DNA of 13,933 nt, taken from contig JANSXJ010000066.1 in the NCBI GenBank assembly GCA_024743015.1, forward strand, positions 1 through 13,933. The letters run 5' to 3'. The notes beneath the pieces are model-generated. The model was not told the DNA's origin, made no database searches, and saw only the letters and a program-made list of their open reading frames with translations. The translations under genes and the position numbers were made by a program. This stretch comes from Hyphomonas sp. Lineage in GTDB: Bacteria; Pseudomonadota; Alphaproteobacteria; Caulobacterales; Hyphomonadaceae. Positions 8,190 through 13,933 of this stretch are shown in pieces; within the stretch, counting starts at the first letter, position 1; every line of letters starts with the position of its first letter.

Positions 8190-8443
8190 TATATCCCCGT
8201 GGCATGAGTCGGGAGAACGAAACAAGCACAAAATTTGGCTAACCGTATCTTTTCCACCGATTTCGTGCCACTGGCAATCCCATCAATGAGGCTTGCACCC
8301 GGCTTAGCGACGGGCTGAGCGCAGCATGGTCTGGGGACGGTCGGACATTTCTGTGTGGTGGCGCCGTGCGCCATTGGCTCGATCTCTCGAAGCCTGAGTT
8401 TCGAAGTCGAGAGTCGGCCTGCAGCATTTCAGCCAGGTTACTT
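8190..8443. other. Intergenic region between integrase 3' end and SIR2-APAZ gene
   Basis: These 254 bases separate the integrase stop from the SIR2-APAZ start; both genes are read leftward. No convincing gene is seen. The promoter of the defence cassette should lie here, most likely in the AT-rich part at about 8220-8265, but I find no clean -35/-10 pair. A 7-bp inverted repeat (CTCTCGA 8384-8390, TCGAGAG 8407-8413) about 30 bases beyond the integrase stop could weaken read-through, but it has no T-run. Confidence 0.5.
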
Positions 8444-9703
8444 TCACCCCACCCGGGGATCGGCCGCATAGACCGCCATACTCTCCGGGATGATGTTAGG
8501 CTTGCGGCTTTCACCCGCAGCCCAGGCGTCGATCATGTCGGCCCATTCCTGCATCATGTGGCGGCGCTGGTCGGCATATTCCGCCTTGTTGTAGACCCCA
8601 CGCGATGAGCGCCGGTCCTCATGGGCAAGGCTCTTCTCGATCCAGTCGCGATTGAAACCCAGCTCATTGAGCAGCGTCGATCCGGTGCGCCGCAGGTCGT
8701 GGACGGTGAACGGCTCCAGCGGCAGCTCCATCTCACTCGCCAGCTTGTGGGCGCTGTCGGTAATCCGGTTGAACGTCGCGTTCGAGATCGGGCGGAACGT
8801 GTCATAGCGCGACGGGAAGACGTATTTCGATCCGCCTGCGCAGGTTTTCAGCGCCACCAGAATATCGAGCGCCTGGTTCGACAGATAGACATTGTGGTCG
8901 AGGCCCGTCTTCATCCGCTTCTTCGGAATGGTCCAGACCGCATCCTGGAAACTGACTTCGTCCCAGGTCGCATGGGCGACCTCGGTTTTGCGCTTCATCG
9001 TCAGCAGGATGAATTTCACGCCAAGCTTCAGCGTCGGATTGGCGGTGATCTCTTCGAGAACACGATAGAGGACCCGGATCTCCAGCGGAGTGAGCGATCT
9101 GTCGCGGGGTCGGACACGCGCGATCGAACGGGGATCGACCTCCTCGGCGGGATTCTCGACGCGGGTGCCGTGCAGGTTCGCGAAGGCGTAAATCAGCTTG
9201 ATGAATTCACGAGCGTGAAGCGCCGTTGAAGGCGCGCCCCGCTTCTTGATCTTGTCGCAGAGCTGACGGACATCCTCGCTCGTCACTTCGCGCAAGGTGT
9301 AATTGCCCAGCGCCGGGATCAGGTCACGATCGACAATGTGACGACGCATGTCGCGGGTCGAGTCCGACATCTCGCTCTCAGCGAGCCAGCGCTGAGCAAG
9401 CTCGCCGAATGTCCCTTCGGATTTCGCCTTGGCCTTGGCCCGCTTCTTTTCCTTGGCGGGTGAGACACCCTCATCCACGAGCTTCTTCGCATCGATCAGC
9501 TTTTCGCGCGCAGCCGCCAGCGTGATCCCGTACTTGCCATAACGCCCGATGGTCAGCGTCTCCCGGCGCCCGTTCACACGGTAATCGTAGCGGAAGGTCT
9601 TGGTGCCCGTCGGCGCGACGGACACATAGAGACCGTCCCGGTCTGCAACCTTGTAGGGTTTATCCTTTGATTTCAACGATTTGATTGCAATATCGGTCAG
9701 CAT
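8444..9703 (-). CDS. Tyrosine recombinase, P4-like integrase with DUF4102 arm-binding domain
   Basis: A 419-residue site-specific recombinase that would integrate and excise the element. The N-terminus (about 1-80; GLYVSVAPTGTKTFRYDYRV) is the DUF4102 arm-type DNA-binding domain. A charged Lys/Ala linker (about 82-97) leads to a SAM-like core-binding domain (about 98-190) and then the catalytic domain. Catalytic candidates are Arg238 (TMKRKTEV), His335 and Arg338 (HDLRRT), His361 (LAHE) and the nucleophile Tyr371 (GVYNKAEY), so the full set is present and the enzyme looks intact. ATG 9703 is preceded by AAGGAGG at 9710-9716 with six bases of spacing, which decides against the longer in-frame start at 9760. 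It is read toward the element's interior from the guaA junction, as usual for integrases next to their attachment site. Confidence 0.94.
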   Translation of the reverse strand: MLTDIAIKSLKSKDKPYKVADRDGLYVSVAPTGTKTFRYDYRVNGRRETLTIGRYGKYGITLAAAREKLIDAKKLVDEGVSPAKEKKRAKAKAKSEGTFGELAQRWLAESEMSDSTRDMRRHIVDRDLIPALGNYTLREVTSEDVRQLCDKIKKRGAPSTALHAREFIKLIYAFANLHGTRVENPAEEVDPRSIARVRPRDRSLTPLEIRVLYRVLEEITANPTLKLGVKFILLTMKRKTEVAHATWDEVSFQDAVWTIPKKRMKTGLDHNVYLSNQALDILVALKTCAGGSKYVFPSRYDTFRPISNATFNRITDSAHKLASEMELPLEPFTVHDLRRTGSTLLNELGFNRDWIEKSLAHEDRRSSRGVYNKAEYADQRRHMMQEWADMIDAWAAGESRKPNIIPESMAVYAADPRVG

Positions 9704-9727
9704 GCTGCGCCTCCTTCCCACCAATTT

Positions 9728-9883
9728 TACCGTCAGGCCCAAATGGCCATTTTTCGACAAGGAAACGCTTGTTTTTCAATACGTTATGCCGAAAAAATAC
9801 CGTCAGGCCGCCAAAATGGGCTGACGGTATTTTGACTTTAGGCAGGAAGAGGCAATTTGTATACCGTCAGGCGATACCGTCAG
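9728..9883. repeat. TACCGTCAG repeat cluster, probable integrase arm-type sites
   Basis: TACCGTCAG occurs at 9728-9736, 9798-9806, 9862-9870 and 9875-9883 on the plus strand and once inverted at 9821-9829. Three of the direct copies extend to TACCGTCAGGC. Five copies of a 9-mer in about 155 bases between an integrase and its presumed insertion site suggest arm-type binding sites for the DUF4102 domain, or sites for an excisionase or repressor. The first copy is only 25 bases from the integrase start and could mediate autoregulation. Confidence 0.7.
9792..9833 (-). terminator. Inverted repeat resembling an intrinsic terminator
   Basis: AAAATACCGTCAG (9794-9806) and CTGACGGTATTTT (9821-9833) are perfect 13-bp inverted arms with a 14-base spacer. 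Two more pairs inside the spacer can extend the stem past a single G/G mismatch. On the minus strand the stem is followed by a run of T (complement of 9792-9797), as in a Rho-independent terminator. It lies between guaA and the integrase gene, both read leftward, so it could stop guaA transcripts from entering the integrase gene. It also contains two of the TACCGTCAG repeats, so a protein-binding role is equally possible. Confidence 0.45.
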
Positions 9884-9915
9884 AATGTTCCGTTGGCCCG
9901 CGATAGAGGGCGATA

Positions 9916-9938
9916 GATACCGAACGAAAATCGGTATC
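9916..9938. repeat. 8-bp inverted repeat with 7-base spacer near the guaA junction
   Basis: GATACCGA (9916-9923) and TCGGTATC (9931-9938) are perfect inverted arms around the 7-base spacer ACGAAAA. This geometry resembles a tyrosine-recombinase core site (two inverted core-binding sites around a 6-8-base overlap) or a dimeric operator. No long T-run follows directly on either strand. Which role applies cannot be told from one copy. Confidence 0.45.
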
Positions 9939-9972
9939 AAGCTATTGTATTTGTTTGATTTATTGATCTTTC

Positions 9973-10030
9973 GCGATAGTCCGCGAGAGACGCGGAATCA
10001 TTCCCACTCGATCGTGCCGGGAGGCTTTGA
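9973..10030. other. Inferred attachment-site junction at the guaA 3' end
   Basis: The integrase-proximal end of the element meets the last codons of guaA here. Insertion at the 3' end of guaA is a known pattern for genomic islands. The guaA reading frame is complete up to its stop at 9998-10000, which would fit an element that restores the gene end on insertion. Immediately beyond the stop lies a 6-bp hairpin (TCCGCG 9980-9985, CGCGGA 9991-9996). The matching duplicate at the other end of the element is not in this window, so the exact core is unproven. Confidence 0.45.
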
Positions 10031-11560
10031 CGTAATGTCATAGACCACACGATTCACGCCTTTGACTTCATTGATGATTCTCGTCGCCACGCGCCCGAGG
10101 AAATCGTGCTCGAAGGGAAAATAGTCCGCCGTCATGCCGTCCGTGGAGGTTACCGCACGCAACGCCAGGACGTTCTCATAGGTCCGCTCATCGCCCATGA
10201 CGCCGACCGTATTGACCGGCAACAAGACCGCAAAGGCCTGCCAGATCTGGTCATAGAGGTCAGCATTGCGCATTTCTTCCAGGTAAATCGCATCCGCTTT
10301 GCGCAACGTTTCCGCTTTCTCGCGCGTAATCTCTCCAGGAATGCGGATCGCAAGTCCCGGACCCGGGAACGGGTGACGCCCGATAAAGGCCTCCGGCAAG
10401 CCAAGTTCACGGCCAAGCGCGCGCACTTCATCCTTGAACAAATCGCGCAAAGGCTCGACCAGTTTCATATTCATGCGCTCGGGCAAACCGCCGACATTGT
10501 GGTGGCTCTTGATAGTCACCGATGGGCCACCAATCGCGCTGACGCTCTCGATCACATCCGGGTAGAGTGTGCCTTGCGCGAGGAAATCAGCGCCGCCAAT
10601 CTTCTTGGCTTCTACGTCAAACACTTCGATGAAGAGTTTGCCGATGATCTTGCGCTTACGTTCAGGGTCGCTGACGCCTTCCAGCTCGCCCAGGAACAAG
10701 TCTGACGCGTCCACATGCACGAGAGGAATATTGTAATGTTCGCGGAACAGACTGACGACCTGTTCACTCTCATTCATCCGCATCAGGCCATGATCGACAT
10801 AGACGCAGGTCAGCTGGCTGCCGATGGCTTCGTGGATCAGGACCGCAGCGACGGAGCTGTCGACGCCGCCGGAGAGACCGCAAATGACGCGACCCGAGCC
10901 AACCTGTTCGCGGATCTTTTCAATCGCTTCCTCGCGATAGGCCGCCATCGTCCAGTCACCCTTGAGACCGGCAATCTTGTGCGTGAAGTTGCGAAGCATG
11001 GTTGCGCCATGCGGTGTGTGAACGACTTCCGGGTGGAACTGCGTCCCGTAAAAGTGCCGCTCTGGATCTGCGATGACCGCATAAGGGGCACCCGGAGACT
11101 TGGCGATGACAAAGAAACCGTTCGCCATTTCGGCGACATGGTCGCCATGGCTCATCCAAACCTGTTCGCCTTCGCCCTCAAAGGACAGACCTTCAAGGAT
11201 CGGATCATCCAGAACTTTGTCGATAAAAGCGCGCCCGAATTCGCGGCTGGTGCCGCTTTCGACGCGGCCGCCGAGCTGCTCCATCATCACTTGCTGACCA
11301 TAACAAATGCCCAGCACCGGAATATTGCGATTGAATACACCAGCCGGCACTCGCGGACTGTCTGCCCAGGTCACACTGGCGGGTCCACCAGAGAGGATGA
11401 TGGCCTTGGGATCATAATCGTCCAGGAAACCGTCATCGACTTTGTTGAACGGGTGAATTTCGCAATAAACGCCGCTCTCGCGTAGCCGGCGCGCAATGAG
11501 CTGCGTCACCTGGCTTCCAAAGTCGATAATCAGGGCGCGTTCGTGTTTGTTCTCAGCCAT
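9998..11560 (-). CDS. guaA: GMP synthase (glutamine-hydrolysing)
   Basis: A complete 520-residue GMP synthase that converts XMP, glutamine and ATP into GMP in the cytoplasm, the last step of guanine nucleotide synthesis. Residues about 1-200 form a class I glutamine amidotransferase domain with the nucleophile Cys86 in GICYGQQ and the His176/Glu178 pair in FHPEV. Residues from about 205 form the ATP-pyrophosphatase domain with the P-loop SGGVDSS at 230-236. The C-terminal dimerisation domain ends with the highly conserved KPPGTIEWE. Start ATG 11560 has an AAAGGG sequence a few bases upstream. It lies 43 bases after the small membrane protein gene and may share its transcript. The 3' end appears to be the element's insertion site, with the coding sequence left intact. 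Confidence 0.98.
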   Translation of the reverse strand: MAENKHERALIIDFGSQVTQLIARRLRESGVYCEIHPFNKVDDGFLDDYDPKAIILSGGPASVTWADSPRVPAGVFNRNIPVLGICYGQQVMMEQLGGRVESGTSREFGRAFIDKVLDDPILEGLSFEGEGEQVWMSHGDHVAEMANGFFVIAKSPGAPYAVIADPERHFYGTQFHPEVVHTPHGATMLRNFTHKIAGLKGDWTMAAYREEAIEKIREQVGSGRVICGLSGGVDSSVAAVLIHEAIGSQLTCVYVDHGLMRMNESEQVVSLFREHYNIPLVHVDASDLFLGELEGVSDPERKRKIIGKLFIEVFDVEAKKIGGADFLAQGTLYPDVIESVSAIGGPSVTIKSHHNVGGLPERMNMKLVEPLRDLFKDEVRALGRELGLPEAFIGRHPFPGPGLAIRIPGEITREKAETLRKADAIYLEEMRNADLYDQIWQAFAVLLPVNTVGVMGDERTYENVLALRAVTSTDGMTADYFPFEHDFLGRVATRIINEVKGVNRVVYDITSKPPGTIEWE

Positions 11561-11603
11561 GCGGCCCTTTAGCTGAGTCCCGTCTCAGGCTCAACAGGGT
11601 GTG

Positions 11604-12260
11604 TCAGGATCCGAACGGCGAACTCGATCGACGCCGCCCGAACAGACCGCCGCCTTCCTGAACCAGAGGGGTCGCTTTCTTGCGGGCCTGCGCAGACTTC
11701 GGCTTTGGCTGGACCTTTATGCGCGTCGCGCTTGTGGTTGCGTGCGCCACCTGCGGGACGGCAGTTTGACGTGCAGCTGCTTTCGCTGGAAAGCCTGGCA
11801 CGGGTGCCTGTTCGAGGTCCACAGTATCTGCCGGGACGTGTCCAGCTTTGTAGGCCTGCATAAGAAGCGCGAGGCGCTGTGCTGGCATTCCGACTGCGGG
11901 AATTGAGTGGGTGCCGCCCGACAGAAACTTTGCAGCTTTCCCCATGGCGGTGCCTTCTTTGTTTGCATGCGTGAATGAGACCATGTTCGCAGCGGTGATG
12001 ACGCCCGACTTGATCTTACGGGTCCTGAAATCACCGATATCGTCCCATCGATAGGACTTCTCTGACCACCAGTTACGGACCGTGATCCCTTCATGCGTGA
12101 GCGCCAGTCGCTGCAGCACGCCGGCTCCGGTCAGCGCGAAGAAAACTGCCAGGATGAAACCGAACCCCGGCACGAGAAAGAATGAGGCGGCGGCGCCTGC
12201 AAACCATTTCCAAGCCGTCGGCGTGAGTGTTGTCACGCCATTCTCTGTCTTCACTGCCAT
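11604..12260 (-). CDS. Uncharacterised membrane protein with PH-like region
   Basis: I do not recognise a named family for this 218-residue protein. ATG 12260 is chosen because GGGAGG at 12267-12272 stands six bases upstream; the frame is open up to 12380 but that part overlaps rsmB. A short N-terminus is followed by one hydrophobic hairpin (about 17-48, WKWFAGAAASFFLVPGFGFI and beyond). A soluble region follows (about 50-140) with LALTHEGITVRNWWSEKSYR and WDDIGDFR, reminiscent of bacterial PH-domain membrane proteins. The C-terminal 70 residues are Ala/Pro/Lys-rich, basic and probably disordered. It lies between rsmB and guaA on the same strand, and its role is unknown. Confidence 0.75.
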   Translation of the reverse strand: MAVKTENGVTTLTPTAWKWFAGAAASFFLVPGFGFILAVFFALTGAGVLQRLALTHEGITVRNWWSEKSYRWDDIGDFRTRKIKSGVITAANMVSFTHANKEGTAMGKAAKFLSGGTHSIPAVGMPAQRLALLMQAYKAGHVPADTVDLEQAPVPGFPAKAAARQTAVPQVAHATTSATRIKVQPKPKSAQARKKATPLVQEGGGLFGRRRSSSPFGS

Positions 12261-12342
12261 GAGCATCCTCCCAATGGCGACGCTTATGTCAGGTCGGGTT
12301 GAAAGTGAGGGAAACTTGAAGGCTAAATTTGCCGCAAACCCG

Positions 12343-13650
12343 TTAACCTTGATGACGCAGTACGGCGAAGAAAAACCCATCCGTACCGGCGGTTCTCGGG
12401 GTCAGCCGAACGCTCCCTGAGGGCCCCTGCCCTTCCTTGATCACCGCGATACCCTCTTCGGTTAGCAAATCGCTTTGCTCGGCATACGCCACCGCGTCTT
12501 CCTGCGTCCAGTTTGGGTGAGCGGCAAGAAACGCATCGACTCGATCTTCATCTTCCTCAACCAGAAAAGAGCAAGTGGCATATAGTAAACGGCCGCCTGG
12601 CCTGACGAATTTTGCCGCGTTTTCGAGCACTTCATTCTGCTGTTCGATCCGCGTCTCGAGGGATTTCGGCTTCACGCGCCATTTCGTATCCGGTCGACGA
12701 CGCCAGGTCCCGGTTCCGGTACACGGTGCGTCAACGAAAACACAGTCCATCTGCTCTCGAAGCGCCTCAAGCGCTTTGGGTTCACGTGGATGCACAAGCT
12801 GTACATTATGAGCACCCGAACGTTTGAGTCGCGGAATGATGGCGCTCAGCCGACGGCCATCAATATCATAGGCGAAGATTTGCCCCTTCCCTTCCATTGC
12901 CGCCGCCAGAGCAAGCGTCTTTCCCCCGCCCCCGGCGCAATAGTCCAGGATTTGCTCACCCGGTTTCGCATTAGCAGCAGCCGCCGCAATCTGCGATCCG
13001 GCATCCTGCACCTCGACCCAGCCTTTCGAGTAAGCCGGAATATTGTCGAGGCTGGCCTCTCGCTGCGACGGGTCTCGCGCAGGAATATGGTAGGCATTCT
13101 TGAGCAGCCTTGACGGCTCGGCCTTGGCACTTCGCAGCGGACCGCCGGCCTTTTCCGCATCGACTTTCAACGTGTTCACGCGCAGATCGACGTCTGCCCG
13201 CACAGCCATGGCCTGCCCCTCAATGCCTGCAAGTTCGCCAAAAGCCCGCTGCATGTGCGGGGTCAGCCATTCCGGATAATCCCCGGCAATATGCGGCTCA
13301 GCCGTAACGTCTGGCGCCATGACGAGGCGCTCGCGCTCTTCGAGTGTGAGTTTGCTTGGCGCATGCTGTTCGTCCATCGCATCATCAATACGGCGAATAT
13401 CCCATTTCCAGGCGAAACTGAGCGCTCCCAGAACGAGGCCGCGCGGCGTGTCGTCGCCCATCGCATGCGCGATCGAGTTGCGCTTACGCAGAGCATCGAG
13501 CACCAATCCCGACACCCAGGCACGATCTTTGGAGCCAGCATAACGCGCGCGCTTGCCCCAATCACGCGCGGCGACTTTGACGGGCTGGTGCCGTCCCAGA
13601 ACGTCGCTGAGGACTTCAATCGCTGCTGCTATCCGGCCACCGTCACGCAT
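12343..13650 (-). CDS. rsmB: RsmB-type 16S rRNA (cytosine-5) methyltransferase
   Basis: A 435-residue protein of the RsmB/NOP family, which methylates a cytosine of ribosomal RNA (C967 of 16S rRNA in E. coli) using S-adenosylmethionine. The N-terminal part (about 1-135) resembles the NusB-like RNA-binding domain of RsmB. The methyltransferase domain has the SAM-binding motif ILDYCAGGGGKT (about 234-245), DAPCTGTGTWRRRPD with Cys310, and LYATCSF with the catalytic Cys360. Both cysteines needed for the m5C mechanism are thus present. ATG 13650 follows a GGGAG sequence by about six bases; the longer in-frame start at 13701 has less support. Members of this family sometimes act on other RNAs, so the precise target is inferred. 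Confidence 0.9.
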   Translation of the reverse strand: MRDGGRIAAAIEVLSDVLGRHQPVKVAARDWGKRARYAGSKDRAWVSGLVLDALRKRNSIAHAMGDDTPRGLVLGALSFAWKWDIRRIDDAMDEQHAPSKLTLEERERLVMAPDVTAEPHIAGDYPEWLTPHMQRAFGELAGIEGQAMAVRADVDLRVNTLKVDAEKAGGPLRSAKAEPSRLLKNAYHIPARDPSQREASLDNIPAYSKGWVEVQDAGSQIAAAAANAKPGEQILDYCAGGGGKTLALAAAMEGKGQIFAYDIDGRRLSAIIPRLKRSGAHNVQLVHPREPKALEALREQMDCVFVDAPCTGTGTWRRRPDTKWRVKPKSLETRIEQQNEVLENAAKFVRPGGRLLYATCSFLVEEDEDRVDAFLAAHPNWTQEDAVAYAEQSDLLTEEGIAVIKEGQGPSGSVRLTPRTAGTDGFFFAVLRHQG

Positions 13651-13850
13651 CCACGTCTCCCTGTCGAGCGAGGTGTGTACGCTCGCTTCGGAAGAATGCA
13701 AAGTGCCGGAAGTCGGTTGAGACCCTCAGAGAATGACAATGGACCGCCAATGCGGTTGATTTCGTCCGGCGTTCTGGGCCGTTTCTGGCGTGGCTGTTAC
13801 AGTTCCGGAGATCTTTCTCCCGCGAGATCTGAGCGACAATTGAGCTTTCC

Positions 13851-13933
13851 ATGAGACCGAGGGGCACAGAGGATTATGCTGTGGACCCTGAATATCATAT
13901 TGAAGTCCTGGAACGTCTCCCGTTGGAGGCGAC
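13851..13933 (+). CDS. Possible start of a divergent gene, cut by the window edge
   Basis: An ATG at 13851 opens a frame without stops to the window edge (MRPRGTEDYAVDPEYHIEVL...). The codons give a plausible soluble protein start rich in Glu and Asp, but I do not recognise it and no good ribosome binding site precedes it. A TGA at 13830-13832 closes the frame upstream. With rsmB read the other way, 13651-13850 would be a shared divergent promoter region. It holds a repeated AGATCT (13809-13814 and 13825-13830) and no other clear feature. Confidence 0.3.
   Translation, partial: MRPRGTEDYAVDPEYHIEVLERLPLEA

Noticed and set aside
7632..8207. Plus-strand open frame (191 codons) opposite the SIR2 domain
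   Set aside because: It is antisense to clear SIR2 motifs and shows no protein-like features of its own.
8384..8413. Inverted repeat after the integrase considered as a terminator
   Set aside because: The 7-bp stem has a 16-base loop and no T-run follows, so I kept it only as a note in the intergenic entry.
9728..9883. Repeat cluster considered as a CRISPR array
   Set aside because: The units are only 9-11 bases, spacing is irregular (13 to 70 bases), and one copy is inverted, so it does not fit a CRISPR array.
10715..11485. Long plus-strand open frame (256 codons) opposite guaA
   Set aside because: It is the antisense shadow of a highly conserved gene, with no ribosome binding site and no recognisable protein features.
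11573..11588. Small hairpin (CTGAG/CTCAG) just upstream of guaA considered as a regulatory leader
   Set aside because: A 5-bp stem in a 43-base gap is too weak to support a riboswitch or attenuator.

Overview
The window reads as an alphaproteobacterial chromosome carrying the right-hand end of an integrated conjugative element. Several things suggest this: GC-rich coding sequence, a Tn4371/RP4-type trb mating-pair module of the kind common in Alphaproteobacteria, and chromosomal guaA and rsmB genes typical of Proteobacteria. The exact genus cannot be told from the sequence alone. | Layout. (1) Positions 1-4055, plus strand: the end of a P-type type IV secretion operon (3' end of trbL, then trbF, trbG and trbI), followed by a DUF2274 gene, a DUF736 gene and an AlpA-like helix-turn-helix gene. 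Genes overlap or sit a few bases apart, as in one transcription unit. (2) Positions 4166-8189, minus strand: a two-gene defence cassette. The promoter-proximal gene encodes an 851-residue protein with an N-terminal SIR2 NADase domain, a central COG2865/HATPase_c_4-like ATP-binding domain and a C-terminal APAZ domain. The distal gene encodes a short prokaryotic Argonaute (MID-PIWI, catalytically dead) and overlaps it by 38 bases. This is a SPARSA-type (short pAgo plus SIR2-APAZ) abortive-infection system with an extra ATPase-like module that the characterised two-domain SIR2-APAZ proteins lack. (3) Positions 8444-9703, minus strand: a tyrosine recombinase of the P4-like, DUF4102 class. Upstream of it, 9704-9997 is rich in TACCGTCAG repeats and inverted repeats, consistent with an attachment region, and it abuts the 3' end of guaA. 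(4) Positions 9998-13650, minus strand: chromosomal genes rsmB, a small membrane protein gene and guaA, in that transcriptional order. A possible divergent gene starts at 13851 and runs off the window. | How the parts fit. The integrase probably inserted the element at the 3' end of guaA, and the opposite end lies left of this window. The trb genes build the conjugation channel. The Argonaute/SIR2-APAZ pair is cargo lying between the transfer module and the integrase. By analogy with characterised SPARSA systems, guide-loaded Argonaute would sense invading nucleic acid and switch on NAD+ depletion by the SIR2 domain. Whether the central ATPase-like domain gates, powers or changes that response is the most interesting open question here.
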